DNA from: Sulfurovum sp.
GTDB taxonomy: Bacteria > Campylobacterota > Campylobacteria > Campylobacterales > Sulfurovaceae
NCBI GenBank assembly: GCA_026984165.1
Contig: JALSSQ010000302.1
Location: 1-32,807 of the forward strand
DNA: 32,807 nucleotides
Direction of reading: 5' to 3'
Made by a program: the position numbers and the translations under genes
Part shown: positions 14,267 through 23,900 of the stretch, piece by piece
How the letters are laid out: every line of letters begins with the position of its first letter
How positions within the stretch are numbered: position 1 is the stretch's first letter
Notes under the pieces: model-generated
Told to the model about the DNA's origin: nothing
The model's input: the letters and a program-made list of their open reading frames with translations, nothing else
Databases searched by the model: none

Positions 14267-14692
14267 ATGGCAAAAAAGATAGCTGAAAAGTTTAAAATGA
14301 TGATCCCTGCTGGATCAGCGAACCCATCACCACCGGTTGGACCAGCACTTGGACAACGTGGTGTCAATATTATGGAATTTTGTAAAGCATTTAACGAAAA
14401 AACAAAAGATCAAATGGGCTTTAAAGTACCAGTCATTGTAACTGTCTATGCAGATAAAAGTTTTACAATGGAAACGAAACAACCGCCTGCATCAGAACTT
14501 ATCTTGAAGGCAGCAGGTCTTAAAAAAGGTACAGATAATCCACTTTTGAATAAAGTAGGAACAATCACTAAAGCAAAACTTGATGAAATTATTGATAGAA
14601 AAATTGTTGACTTAAATACAAATGACAGAGAAATGGCTGCAAGCATTATCGCTGGAACTTGTAGAAGTATGGGTGTGGAAATAGTAGATTAA
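14267..14692 (+). CDS. rplK: 50S ribosomal protein L11
   Basis: A 141-residue protein with the L11 signature: PAGSANPSPPVGPALGQRGVN in the N-terminal domain and a C-terminal RNA-binding domain ending in GTCRSMGVEIVD. It binds 23S rRNA in the GTPase-associated centre and is needed for RelA activation. AAAGGAAG precedes the ATG. The proline-rich segment that is the target of thiopeptide resistance changes looks unaltered. Confidence 0.97.
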   Translation: MAKKIAEKFKMMIPAGSANPSPPVGPALGQRGVNIMEFCKAFNEKTKDQMGFKVPVIVTVYADKSFTMETKQPPASELILKAAGLKKGTDNPLLNKVGTITKAKLDEIIDRKIVDLNTNDREMAASIIAGTCRSMGVEIVD

Positions 14693-14722
14693 GTAGTCTA
14701 TTAGTTAGAAATAAATCTTTCA

Positions 14723-14744
14723 CCACATGATGTAAAAAATGTGG
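14723..14744 (+). other. Hairpin in the rplK-rplA gap
   Basis: CCACAT pairs with ATGTGG around a 10-base loop. The right arm continues as GTGGGAGC, which resembles the L1-binding stalk of 23S rRNA, so autoregulation by L1 is conceivable but unproven. Confidence 0.4.
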
Positions 14745-14767
14745 GAGCATAAAAGCGGAGAAACAAA

Positions 14768-15472
14768 ATGGCAAAAAAACCAAGTAAAAGAAGAGAAGCA
14801 TTACTTAAAAAAGTAGATGCAAGCAAAGAGTATAGTGTTGATGAAGCAATGAAAACACTAAAGGAACTTAAGTCAGCAAAATTTGATGAAACAGTTGAAG
14901 TTGCACTTAATCTTAATGTTGACCCTAGACATGCAGATCAAATGGTAAGAGGATCAGTTGTTCTTCCTCATGGAACTGGTAAAACTGTAAGAGTAGCGGT
15001 GTTTGCAAAAGATGCAAAAGCTGATGAAGCCAAAGCAGCAGGTGCAGATCTTGTTGGTGCAGCAGACCTTATTGAAGATATTCAAGCAGGGAAACTTGAC
15101 TTTGATATTGTTATTTCTACACCTGACATGATGGGTGTACTTGGAAAGGTAGCAAGAATACTTGGACCTAAAGGTCTTATGCCTAACCCTAAGACAGGTA
15201 CAGTAACGATGGATGTTGCTAAGGCTGTTGAAAATGCAAAAGGTGGTCAAGTAAACTTTAGAGTAGATAAAAAAGGGAATATCCATGCAGGGATTGGTAA
15301 AATCTCTTTTTCTGAAGAAGCGATAAAAGAAAACTTTGTAACATTTTTAGAGACAATTAACAGAGCAAAACCAGCATCTGCTAAAGGTAGATTTATTACA
15401 AATGGTGCGATTTCACTCACTATGAGTCCTTCGATCACGCTTGATACTACAGAGTTAATGGAGATTAAGTAA
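14768..15472 (+). CDS. rplA: 50S ribosomal protein L1
   Basis: A 234-residue protein with the L1 hallmarks VRGSVVLPHGTGKTVRVAVF and GPKGLMPNPKTGTVT, followed by GGQVNFRVDKKGNIHAGIGK. It forms the L1 stalk that guides deacylated tRNA from the E site, and in many bacteria it represses its own mRNA. AGCGGAG precedes the ATG. Length is standard. A terminator-like hairpin follows 14 bases after the stop. Confidence 0.97.
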   Translation: MAKKPSKRREALLKKVDASKEYSVDEAMKTLKELKSAKFDETVEVALNLNVDPRHADQMVRGSVVLPHGTGKTVRVAVFAKDAKADEAKAAGADLVGAADLIEDIQAGKLDFDIVISTPDMMGVLGKVARILGPKGLMPNPKTGTVTMDVAKAVENAKGGQVNFRVDKKGNIHAGIGKISFSEEAIKENFVTFLETINRAKPASAKGRFITNGAISLTMSPSITLDTTELMEIK

Positions 15473-15485
15473 TGACGTTGTAAGT

Positions 15486-15523
15486 GGGTCAGCTTTAGAA
15501 GCTGGCTCATCATTTATTATTTT
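15486..15523 (+). terminator. Terminator or attenuator after rplA
   Basis: GGGTCAGCTT pairs with AAGCTGGCTC (10 pairs including two G-U) around a TAG loop, followed by the T-rich stretch ATCATTTATTATTTT. It splits the L11-L1 unit from L10-L7/L12. The T run is interrupted, so it may be only partly effective. Confidence 0.55.
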
Positions 15524-15553
15524 CAAACAAGAGTTTGCATAATTTTTGTTTGA
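15523..15553 (+). other. AT-rich hairpin in the rplA-rplJ gap
   Basis: TCAAACAA pairs perfectly with TTGTTTGA around a 15-base loop, between the rplA terminator-like hairpin and the L10 leader. Confidence 0.4.
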
Positions 15554-15590
15554 GAGTAATTTTTACTACTCATAATCTTAGATCAAAGAT

Positions 15591-15674
15591 AAAAGGGGCG
15601 AAAGCTTAATTAGTTTACTTGAAAGAGTAATCGTGTAGGTTTATCCTATACCCTTTTAGAGGTCGGAAGGAGAA
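15591..15674 (+). promoter_or_regulatory. Probable L10 leader (ribosomal-protein autoregulatory RNA)
   Basis: The segment just upstream of rplJ folds as a closed multibranch: AAAAGGG (15591-15597) pairs with CCCTTTT (15651-15657). Inside lie a hairpin TTACTT/GAGTAA capped by a GAAA tetraloop (15615-15630) and a hairpin TAGG/CCTA (15636-15648). The ribosome binding site GGAAGGAG follows at once. Position and layout fit the known L10 leader, in which the L10-L7/L12 complex binds the mRNA and lowers translation of rplJ. A covariance-model match was not possible here. Confidence 0.65.
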
Positions 15675-15678
15675 ATAT

Positions 15679-16164
15679 ATGACTAGAGCCAGAAAAGAAG
15701 AGTTAGTTGCTCAGATGACAGAAGCGTTTAAAGACGCTGGCGCTATTATCGTTTGTGATTACAAAGGTATGACGGTTGAAAATCTTGAAGCTGTAAGAAA
15801 CTGGGCTAAAGAAGAAGATACCAATGTACAAGTTGTAAAAAACAAGCTTGCACGTATTGCATTGAAAAATGCAGGATGTGAAGATATTGAATTTACAGAC
15901 ACAAACTTAGTAATCTGGGGTGATGCACAAGTAACACCATGTAAGATTGCAGATAAAGCAGCAACTGATTTTAAAGAGAGTTTTTCAATCAAAACTGGTT
16001 TAATCCAGGGTGAAGTGGCTAGTATGGATACCATTAATGCAATGGCTAAACTTCCTACTAGAGATGTACTTCTTGGTATGCTTCTTAATGTATGGAATGC
16101 ACCTGTACAAAACTTCACAATTGGGTTGGATGCACTTTCTAAAAAATTAGAAGCCGAGGCGTAG
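15679..16164 (+). CDS. rplJ: 50S ribosomal protein L10
   Basis: A 161-residue protein with an N-terminal rRNA-binding domain (MTRARKEELVAQMTEAF, DYKGMTVENLEAVRN, VVKNKLARIALKN) and a C-terminal helix that carries the L7/L12 dimers (LDALSKKLEAEA). It is the base of the ribosomal stalk. GGAAGGAG lies about 8 bases before the ATG, directly after the L10 leader. A strong intrinsic terminator follows 7 bases after the stop, ahead of rplL. Confidence 0.97.
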   Translation: MTRARKEELVAQMTEAFKDAGAIIVCDYKGMTVENLEAVRNWAKEEDTNVQVVKNKLARIALKNAGCEDIEFTDTNLVIWGDAQVTPCKIADKAATDFKESFSIKTGLIQGEVASMDTINAMAKLPTRDVLLGMLLNVWNAPVQNFTIGLDALSKKLEAEA

Positions 16165-16170
16165 AGTGGT

Positions 16171-16193
16171 GAGAGCCACGAGGCTCTTTTTTT
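16171..16193 (+). terminator. Intrinsic terminator/attenuator between rplJ and rplL
   Basis: AGAGCC (16172-16177) pairs with GGCTCT (16182-16187) around an ACGA loop and runs straight into seven Ts (16187-16193). This is the most canonical intrinsic terminator in the window, although it lies between two genes expected to be co-expressed. Confidence 0.75.
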
Positions 16194-16196
16194 GAA

Positions 16197-16215
16197 TAAA
16201 ACGCGAGACGTTTTA
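16197..16215 (+). other. Second hairpin in the rplJ-rplL gap
   Basis: TAAAACG pairs with CGTTTTA around a CGAGA loop, 3 bases after the T run of the terminator. Tandem hairpins here suggest controlled read-through or mRNA processing that sets the L7/L12 excess. Confidence 0.45.
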
Positions 16216-16241
16216 AAGAATATTATTTTAAGGAATATATG

Positions 16242-16616
16242 ATGGCAACAACTAAAGAAGATGTATTGGAATTTATCTCAAACATGTCAGTATTAGAGCT
16301 TTCTGAGCTTGTAAAAGAATTTGAAGAGAAGTTTGGCGTATCTGCACAAGCGACTGTAGTAGCAGGTGGCGCAGAGGCAGGAGCTGGTGCTGCAGCTGAA
16401 GCACAAACAGAGTTTGATGTGGTACTTACCGATGCTGGTGAGAAAAAAATAAATACTATTAAAGTGGTAAGAGCAATTACAGGTCTTGGACTTAAAGAAG
16501 CAAAAGCAGCAGTTGAAGAGACACCATCTGTACTTAAAGAGGGTGTTGCGAAAGAAGAAGCTGAAGAGTTCAAAAAACAAATTGAAGAAGCTGGCGCTAA
16601 ATGTGAGCTTAAATAA
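16242..16616 (+). CDS. rplL: 50S ribosomal protein L7/L12
   Basis: A 124-residue acidic protein: N-terminal dimerisation domain (MATTKEDVLEFISNMS), an Ala/Gly-rich hinge (about residues 38-55) and a C-terminal factor-binding domain (GEKKINTIKVVRAITGLGLKEAK region). It recruits the GTPase factors to the ribosome. Two ATGs occur in tandem (16239 and 16242); AAGGAA at 16230-16235 leaves 6 bases to the second, which is the more usual distance and gives the common MATTKED start. The end reads AGAKCELK, with Cys where Val is more usual. Confidence 0.95.
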   Translation: MATTKEDVLEFISNMSVLELSELVKEFEEKFGVSAQATVVAGGAEAGAGAAAEAQTEFDVVLTDAGEKKINTIKVVRAITGLGLKEAKAAVEETPSVLKEGVAKEEAEEFKKQIEEAGAKCELK

Positions 16617-16635
16617 GTCTTTGGACTTATTTGTT

Positions 16636-16658
16636 GAGACCAAACAATGTTTGGTCTC
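16636..16658 (+). other. Strong hairpin in the rplL-rpoB gap
   Basis: GAGACCAAAC pairs perfectly with GTTTGGTCTC around an AAT loop, 19 bases after the rplL stop, without a following T run. E. coli has an attenuator and an RNase III site in the same gap that lower rpoBC relative to the ribosomal genes; this hairpin is a likely functional equivalent. The remaining 160 bases to rpoB are AT-rich with no clear promoter. Confidence 0.55.
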
Positions 16659-16817
16659 ATACCTACAGATATAGTTAAAAGCTATTCGGAGACATTTCAT
16701 ACCCTCCTCTAATAGTTTCTTTGTGTATCTATAATAGTCTTTTTAGAAATAAAAGTAAGATTATAAAACGATATTAATTAGCTAAGACAATAAACCAACA
16801 TCACTACAAGGATAAAC

Positions 16818-19800
16818 ATGCTAAACTCTTTGCATTCTGGTAACAGACTCCGTGTTGACTTCTCTAAGACACCAAGAGAAATTGAAATTCCAAACCTGCT
16901 TCAGCTACAACAAAAAAGTTACGAAAACTTTTTAATGTTAGGTGAGAAAGACCGAAAAAATTCTACGTTAGAAAAAGTATTTAGATCGGCATTTCCTATT
17001 CATGATCAGCAAAACAGAGTGACACTTTCCTACAAGAATTCTGAGATTATTAAACCTAAATATACAGTACGCGAATGTATGGAAAGAGGGTTGACCTATT
17101 CTGTATCTTTGAAAATGAATATTGCTTTAACGATTTGGAACAGAGATGAAAAAACAGGTGAAAAATTAGATCCAAAAGAGATCAAAGAACAAGCGGTCTT
17201 TGTTCGAGATATTCCATTGATGACAGAACGAACTTCTTTTGTGGTGAATGGGGTAGAACGTGTCATTGTGAATCAATTGCACAGATCGCCAGGTGTTATT
17301 TTCAAAGAAGAAGAGAGTACAACAGTGGGAGCACCATTGCTTTACTCTGCACAAATTATTCCTGATCGTGGTTCATGGCTCTATTTTGAATATGACTCAA
17401 AAGAGATTCTTTATGCACGTATTAATAAAAGACGAAAAATTCCAGTAACAATCCTCTTTAGGGCACTTGATTATTCTAAAGATGATATTATCAAGATTTT
17501 TTATGCTACAAAAAAAATTACAATTAAAGATAATAGATTTTTAGTGAAGTTTGATGCTGATGATTTTGGTGGTAGAGCAGAGTATGATGTGAAAGATATT
17601 AATGGCAAAACGGTTGTCAATGCGGGGAAAAGGCTAACAAAGAAAAAGGCACAAAAATTAATTGATGAAGGACTTGAATGGGTTGAGTACCCATTAGAAG
17701 TACTTCTTGAGAGACATTTGGCATCACCTGTGATTGATCAAGAGAGTGGTGAAGTGTTGTATGATGTTGTCACTCCCTTAGATGAAGCAAAATTGAAAAA
17801 AATGATAGAGCAGGGCATTGACAGTATAGATATTATTAATGATTTGGCTGATGGGGCAGATATGTCAATTATCAATGCTTTTATTGCCGATAATGAGTCA
17901 CTTAGATTGCTTAAGCAAACAGAAGAGATAGATGATGAAAATGTGCTTGCTGCTATTCGTATATATAAAGTGATGAGACCAGGTGAACCAGTTACACCTG
18001 ATGCAGCTAAAGCATTTTTAAAACAACTTTTCTTTGATCCAGAAAGATATGATTTAACAAAAGTTGGTCGTATGAAAATGAACCATAAATTAAGTCTTGA
18101 TATCCCTGCATACACCACAGTGCTTACCGCAGAAGATTTAATCCATACGGTTAAATATCTTATTAAGGTGAAAAACGGCCAAGGGCATATTGACGACAGA
18201 GACCACTTGGGTAATAGACGTATTCGAGCGATTGGTGAGCTTCTTGGTAATGAGTTACATAATGGTCTGATTAAGATGCAAAAAGCCATTAGAGATAAAA
18301 TGACTACAGTATCTGGTACACTTGATGAATTGATGCCACATGACTTGGTTAACTCTAAAATGATAACCAATACTATTTTGGAATTTTTCTCATCAGGGCA
18401 GTTGTCACAGTTTATGGATCAGACAAACCCGCTTTCTGAAGTAACCCATAAAAGAAGGCTCTCTGCACTTGGAGAGGGTGGTCTTGTCAAAGAAAGAGCT
18501 GGTTTTGAAGTAAGAGATGTGCATCCTACCCATTATGGTCGTATTTGTCCTATAGAAACACCAGAGGGACAAAACATTGGTCTTATCAATACGCTCTCTA
18601 CCTATGCAAAGGTGAATGAGCATGGGTTTATTGAAGCACCATATAAAGTGGTGAAAGATTGTCAAGTAACAGATGAAATTGTATATATAACAGCTACACA
18701 AGAAGAAGATAAATGTATTGCACCTGCCTCTACAGTGTTAACTGAAGATGGGCGTATTGCCGAAGATCTTATCGAAACGAGACTCAATGGGAACATTGAG
18801 CTTAATGATGCAAAACGCGTTGACTTGATTGATGTTTCACCGTTGATGATATCTGGTTCTGCTGCTGCGTTAATCCCCTTCTTGGAACATGATGATGCCA
18901 ACCGTGCATTGATGGGGTCAAACATGCAACGTCAGGCAGTACCATTACTTAAAACGGAAGCTCCTGTAGTAGGAACTGGAATGGAAGCGATTGTGTCTCG
19001 TGATGCCTGGGAAGCAGTAAAAGCAAAACGTGCAGGTACGGTTGAAAAAGTAGATGCAAAAAATATTTATATCATGGGTGAAGATGAATCTGGTGTATTT
19101 ATTGATCATTACCCTTTAGATAAAAATATGAGAACAAATCAAAATACAACATTTACCCAAACACCCATTGTGAAGCTTGGTGATAAAGTAGAAGCAAAAC
19201 AAATCATTGCTGATGGTGCCAATATGGATCAAGGGGAATTGGCCATTGGTAAGAATATTATGGTTGCTTTTATGCCTTGGTATGGGTATAACTATGAAGA
19301 TGCGATTATTATCTCTGAAAAAATTATTAGAGAAGATACGTTTACGTCTGTGCACACATACGAAAAAGAAGTCGAAGCAAGAGAATTGAAACATGGTACA
19401 GAAGAAATCACACGTGATATCCCCAATATTCGTGAAGATGAGCTTTTGCACTTAGATGAGTCTGGTATTGTTGAGATAGGTACTTACGTAAAACCAGGAA
19501 TGATTTTGGTAGGGAAAGTATCACCCAAAGGTGAGATTAAGCCTACGCCAGAAGAGAGACTTTTACGTGCCATCTTTGGTGAAAAAGCAGGGCATGTGGT
19601 CAATAAATCACTCTACTGTCCAGCCTCTATGGAAGGAGTGGTTGTCGATATTAAAGTCTTTACAAAAAAAGGATATGAAAAAGACGCTCGTGCCATTCAG
19701 GCTTATGAAGAAGAAAAAGCTATTTTAGACAGTGATCATCATGATCAACTATTAATGATAGATAGGGAAGAAAATTTACGTATATCTCATTATCTTGCTT

Positions 19801-20975
19801 CTCAGGCATTGATTAAGGATGTAGTCGTTGGAGAAAGAGAATACAAAGCTGGCGAAACAATTCCTGAAGAAGTAATTAAAGAGACCAATAGATTTGCACT
19901 TCGTGGTGTGGTACAATCTTATTCAGAGTCAGTGCAAAAAGAGTACGAATCACTTAAAAATTATTTCTTAAAACAGAAAAAAAGACTTAAAAATGAACAT
20001 GAAGAGAAATTAACTATCCTTGAAAAAGATGATATTCTCCCTTCAGGTGTCACTAAATTGGTTAAAATTTATATCGCCACTAAACGTAAACTAAAAGTGG
20101 GAGACAAAATGGCAGGACGTCACGGAAACAAAGGTATTGTTTCCAATATCGTTCCAGAGATTGATATGCCATATATGGAAGATGGAAGAGCTGTAGAGAT
20201 TATCTTGAATCCACTAGGGGTACCTTCGCGTATGAACATCGGTCAAATTCTTGAAGTGCACCTCGGACTTGTAGGTAAGAGACTTGGAGAACAGATTCAA
20301 GAGATGTTTGATACACAACAAAAAGATTTTGTTAAAGCGCTTAGAGCAAAGATGACAGAGATTGCAGATGTTGCAAAGCTTATGAATGCTAAGGCATTTC
20401 TTGAAAATCTCTCAGACGAGGACCTCATTAGATATGGTAGGGACTGGTCCAAAGGAGTGAAATTTGCTGCACCGGTATTTGAAGGTACAAATCAAGCAGA
20501 ATTTGATAAGCTTTTTGAGCTTGCAAAAATTGATTCTGATGGTAAAATGACGCTCTTTGACGGTAGAACAGGTGAACAGATGATCGAGCGTGTCAATGTT
20601 GGATACATGTACATGCTTAAACTCCACCACTTGGTAGATGAAAAAGTGCATGCGCGTTCAACTGGTCCATACTCATTGGTTACACAACAACCAGTAGGTG
20701 GTAAAGCACTCTTTGGTGGACAAAGGTTTGGAGAAATGGAAGTATGGGCACTGGAAGCCTATGGTGCATCGCATATCTTGAAAGAGATGCTTACGATCAA
20801 ATCTGATGATGTTGACGGTAGAGCAAGAGCATACAGAGCGATCACCAAAGGTGAATCTGTACCAGAATCAGGTGTACCTGAGACAATGTTTGTATTGACA
20901 AAAGAACTTCAAGCATTAGGGCTTGATACAGAATTATATGAGAGTAAAAAAGCAATGGAGGGTGACAATGAGTAA
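16818..20975 (+). CDS. rpoB: DNA-directed RNA polymerase subunit beta
   Basis: A 1385-residue polymerase subunit. The rifampicin region is intact (SSGQLSQFMDQTNPLSE from about residue 524, THKRRLSALG), with Asp, His and Ser at the common resistance positions, so a sensitive type is predicted. Further conserved blocks are ERAGFEVRDVHPTHYGRIC, GYNYEDAIIISE and DKMAGRHGNKGIVSNIVP (about 1094), ending with GKALFGGQRFGEMEVWALEAYGA split across the C-terminal clamp. AAGGA lies before the ATG. The stop overlaps the rpoC start by 8 bases, a half-way state to the rpoBC fusion of Helicobacter. Confidence 0.98.
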   Translation: MLNSLHSGNRLRVDFSKTPREIEIPNLLQLQQKSYENFLMLGEKDRKNSTLEKVFRSAFPIHDQQNRVTLSYKNSEIIKPKYTVRECMERGLTYSVSLKMNIALTIWNRDEKTGEKLDPKEIKEQAVFVRDIPLMTERTSFVVNGVERVIVNQLHRSPGVIFKEEESTTVGAPLLYSAQIIPDRGSWLYFEYDSKEILYARINKRRKIPVTILFRALDYSKDDIIKIFYATKKITIKDNRFLVKFDADDFGGRAEYDVKDINGKTVVNAGKRLTKKKAQKLIDEGLEWVEYPLEVLLERHLASPVIDQESGEVLYDVVTPLDEAKLKKMIEQGIDSIDIINDLADGADMSIINAFIADNESLRLLKQTEEIDDENVLAAIRIYKVMRPGEPVTPDAAKAFLKQLFFDPERYDLTKVGRMKMNHKLSLDIPAYTTVLTAEDLIHTVKYLIKVKNGQGHIDDRDHLGNRRIRAIGELLGNELHNGLIKMQKAIRDKMTTVSGTLDELMPHDLVNSKMITNTILEFFSSGQLSQFMDQTNPLSEVTHKRRLSALGEGGLVKERAGFEVRDVHPTHYGRICPIETPEGQNIGLINTLSTYAKVNEHGFIEAPYKVVKDCQVTDEIVYITATQEEDKCIAPASTVLTEDGRIAEDLIETRLNGNIELNDAKRVDLIDVSPLMISGSAAALIPFLEHDDANRALMGSNMQRQAVPLLKTEAPVVGTGMEAIVSRDAWEAVKAKRAGTVEKVDAKNIYIMGEDESGVFIDHYPLDKNMRTNQNTTFTQTPIVKLGDKVEAKQIIADGANMDQGELAIGKNIMVAFMPWYGYNYEDAIIISEKIIREDTFTSVHTYEKEVEARELKHGTEEITRDIPNIREDELLHLDESGIVEIGTYVKPGMILVGKVSPKGEIKPTPEERLLRAIFGEKAGHVVNKSLYCPASMEGVVVDIKVFTKKGYEKDARAIQAYEEEKAILDSDHHDQLLMIDREENLRISHYLASQALIKDVVVGEREYKAGETIPEEVIKETNRFALRGVVQSYSESVQKEYESLKNYFLKQKKRLKNEHEEKLTILEKDDILPSGVTKLVKIYIATKRKLKVGDKMAGRHGNKGIVSNIVPEIDMPYMEDGRAVEIILNPLGVPSRMNIGQILEVHLGLVGKRLGEQIQEMFDTQQKDFVKALRAKMTEIADVAKLMNAKAFLENLSDEDLIRYGRDWSKGVKFAAPVFEGTNQAEFDKLFELAKIDSDGKMTLFDGRTGEQMIERVNVGYMYMLKLHHLVDEKVHARSTGPYSLVTQQPVGGKALFGGQRFGEMEVWALEAYGASHILKEMLTIKSDDVDGRARAYRAITKGESVPESGVPETMFVLTKELQALGLDTELYESKKAMEGDNE

Positions 20976-23900
20976 GTACTTAGAAAACTTAACACCAATC
21001 GACTTAAACAACGAAGAGAGACCAGGGGATATTGCAGCGTTACAATTAAGAGTTGCAAGCCCTGAAAAAGTACTTTCATGGAGTTATGGTGAAGTAAAAA
21101 AACCAGAAACCATTAACTATAGAACCCTCAAACCAGAGCGTGACGGACTTTTTTGTGCCAAAATTTTTGGACCAATAAGAGACTACGAGTGTCTGTGTGG
21201 TAAATACAAAAAGATGCGTTATAAAGGTGTAGTGTGTGAAAAATGTGGTGTTGAAGTTACTTCTTCAAAAGTAAGAAGAAACAGAATGGGGCACATTGAC
21301 CTTATTGCTCCTGTGGCACATATTTGGTATGTATCTTCATTGCCATCACGTATTGGTACATTGCTTGGTGTAAAGATGAAAGACCTTGAACGTGTGCTTT
21401 ATTATGAAGCATATATTGTAAAAACACCTGGTGAAGCATCGTATGACAATGAAGGTTTAAATCCACTTGCGAAGTATGATGTGCTGAATGAAGAGCAGTA
21501 TCAACAAATCGTTCAACGTTTTGGTGATACGGGGCTTGATGCAAGAATGGGTGGAGAGATTGTTCAAGAGCTTCTAACGGAGCTTGATTTGGTTGAGATG
21601 TTTAATCAGCTAAAACTTGATATTGAGGCGACAAAATCTGAAGCAAAACGAAAAACGATTGTCAAAAGACTTAAAGTGATTGAAGCTTTCTTGCATTCAG
21701 GTAACCGTCCAGAATGGATGATGCTTACTCAACTGCCTGTACTTCCACCTGATTTGAGACCACTGGTAAGTCTTGATGGTGGTAAATTTGCAGTTTCTGA
21801 TGTCAATGATCTTTATAGAAGAGTGATTAACCGTAACCAACGTCTTAAGAGACTTGTGGAGCTTGATGCACCTGAGATTATTGTAAGAAATGAAAAACGT
21901 ATGCTTCAAGAAGCAGTTGATGCATTGTTTGATAACGGCAGACGTGGCAATGCTGTAAAGGGTGCGAATAAAAGACCACTCAAATCACTTTCAGAAGTGA
22001 TTAAAGGTAAACAAGGGCGTTTCCGTCAAAACCTTCTTGGTAAACGTGTGGATTTCTCCGGACGTTCTGTGATTGTCGTAGGACCAGATTTACGTATGGA
22101 TCAATGTGGCTTGCCTAAGAAAATGGCGATTGAACTCTTTAAGCCGCATCTGATGGCAAAGCTTGAAGAGAAAGGGTATGCAACAACGCTTAAACAAGCG
22201 AAGAAAATGATTGAACAACAAGTCAATGAAGTATGGGAGTGTTTAGAAGAGGTGGTTGAAAATTACCCTATCTTACTCAACCGTGCGCCAACGCTTCACA
22301 AACTTTCAATTCAGGCGTTCCACCCAAGACTTATCGAGGGTAAAGCGATTCAACTGCATCCACTCGTATGTTCTGCATTTAACGCCGACTTCGATGGTGA
22401 CCAAATGGCGGTACACGTACCCCTTTCAGATGAAGCGATTGCAGAAGCAAAAGTATTGATGCTTGCATCGATGAATATTTTGCTTCCAGCATCTGGTAAA
22501 GCGATAGCCGTACCTTCACAAGATATGATTTTGGGTCTTTATTATCTTACCTTAGAAAAGAATGATGTCAAAGGTGAAAATAAGCTTTTTGCAAATGTTG
22601 AAGAGGTAGAGATCGCCTTTAATCAAAATGCTTTGGATCTTAATGCGCGCATTAGAACAGTGCTTGATGGAAAAATTGTCAAATCAACAGCAGGCAGGTT
22701 GATTTTAAAATCCATTATTCCCGATTATGTACCTGAAAAATATTGGAACAAAGTATTAAAGAAAAAAGATATTGGTGCTTTGGTTGATTATATCTATAAA
22801 ATAGGTGGAGTGGCCCAAACAGCAGGTTTCCTTGATAACCTTAAAGATATGGGGTTTAAGTATGCAACAAAAGTAGGGGTATCTATTTCTATTAAAGATA
22901 TCATTATCCCTGATGAAAAAATGTCTAATGTAATTACTGCAAAAGAAGAGGTAAAAGAGATACAAAGACAATATGGTGCAGGATTATTAACAGACCAAGA
23001 ACGATATAATAAAATTATTGATATATGGACGGATGCAAATAATGGTATTGCAAGTAGTCTTATGTCTTTGATTAAAGAAGATAAAGAAGGTTTTAACTCT
23101 GTACATATGATGGCTGACTCAGGGGCAAGAGGTTCTGCAGCACAGATACGTCAACTTTCTGGTATGAGGGGACTTATGGCGAAATCAGATGGATCGATTA
23201 TTGAAACACCGATTACCTCAAACTTCCGTGAAGGGCTCAATGTACTTGAATACTTTATTTCAACACACGGTGCCAGAAAAGGTCTTGCCGATACAGCACT
23301 TAAAACAGCCAATGCGGGTTACTTGACTAGAAAACTCATTGATGTTGCACAAAATGTAAAAATTTCGATGACAGATTGTGGGACACATGAAGGTGTTGAA
23401 GTTTCTGACATTGTTGTAGGAAACGAGATGATTGAGCCACTTGCAGACAGAATTTATGGGCGTGTGTTGGCTGAATCAATTATTGACCCTATTACCTCTG
23501 AAGTGCTTGTATCTGAAGGTACGATGATAGATGAAGAGATGGCAACACGTGTACAAGAAGCAGGTGTACGTTCAGTCATTATGAGAGCACCATCAACATG
23601 TAAAGCACCCAAAGGTATCTGTGCAAAATGTTATGGACTCAATATGGCAGACAACAAGATTGTCAAACGTGGGGAAGCAGTTGGTGTTATCGCCGCACAG
23701 TCTATTGGTGAACCAGGAACACAGCTTACACTTCGTACCTTCCACACCGGTGGTACAGCAACTGCTGGTAAAGAAGAGCGTTCTGTGGTTGCAACTAAAG
23801 AAGGTTTTGTGCGATATTATAATTTAAATGTATATAGAAATACAGAAGGCAATCTTATTGTAGCCAATAGAAGAAATGCAGGTGTTCTCTTGGTGGAACC

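Noticed and set aside
16223..16700. Long minus-strand frames opposite rplL
   Set aside because: They are antisense shadows of the biased codon use of rplL, with no start signals or recognisable protein.
20923..20967. Upstream in-frame Met for RpoC
   Set aside because: It lies inside rpoB without a ribosome binding site; the start at 20968 follows GGAGGG and gives the conserved N-terminus.
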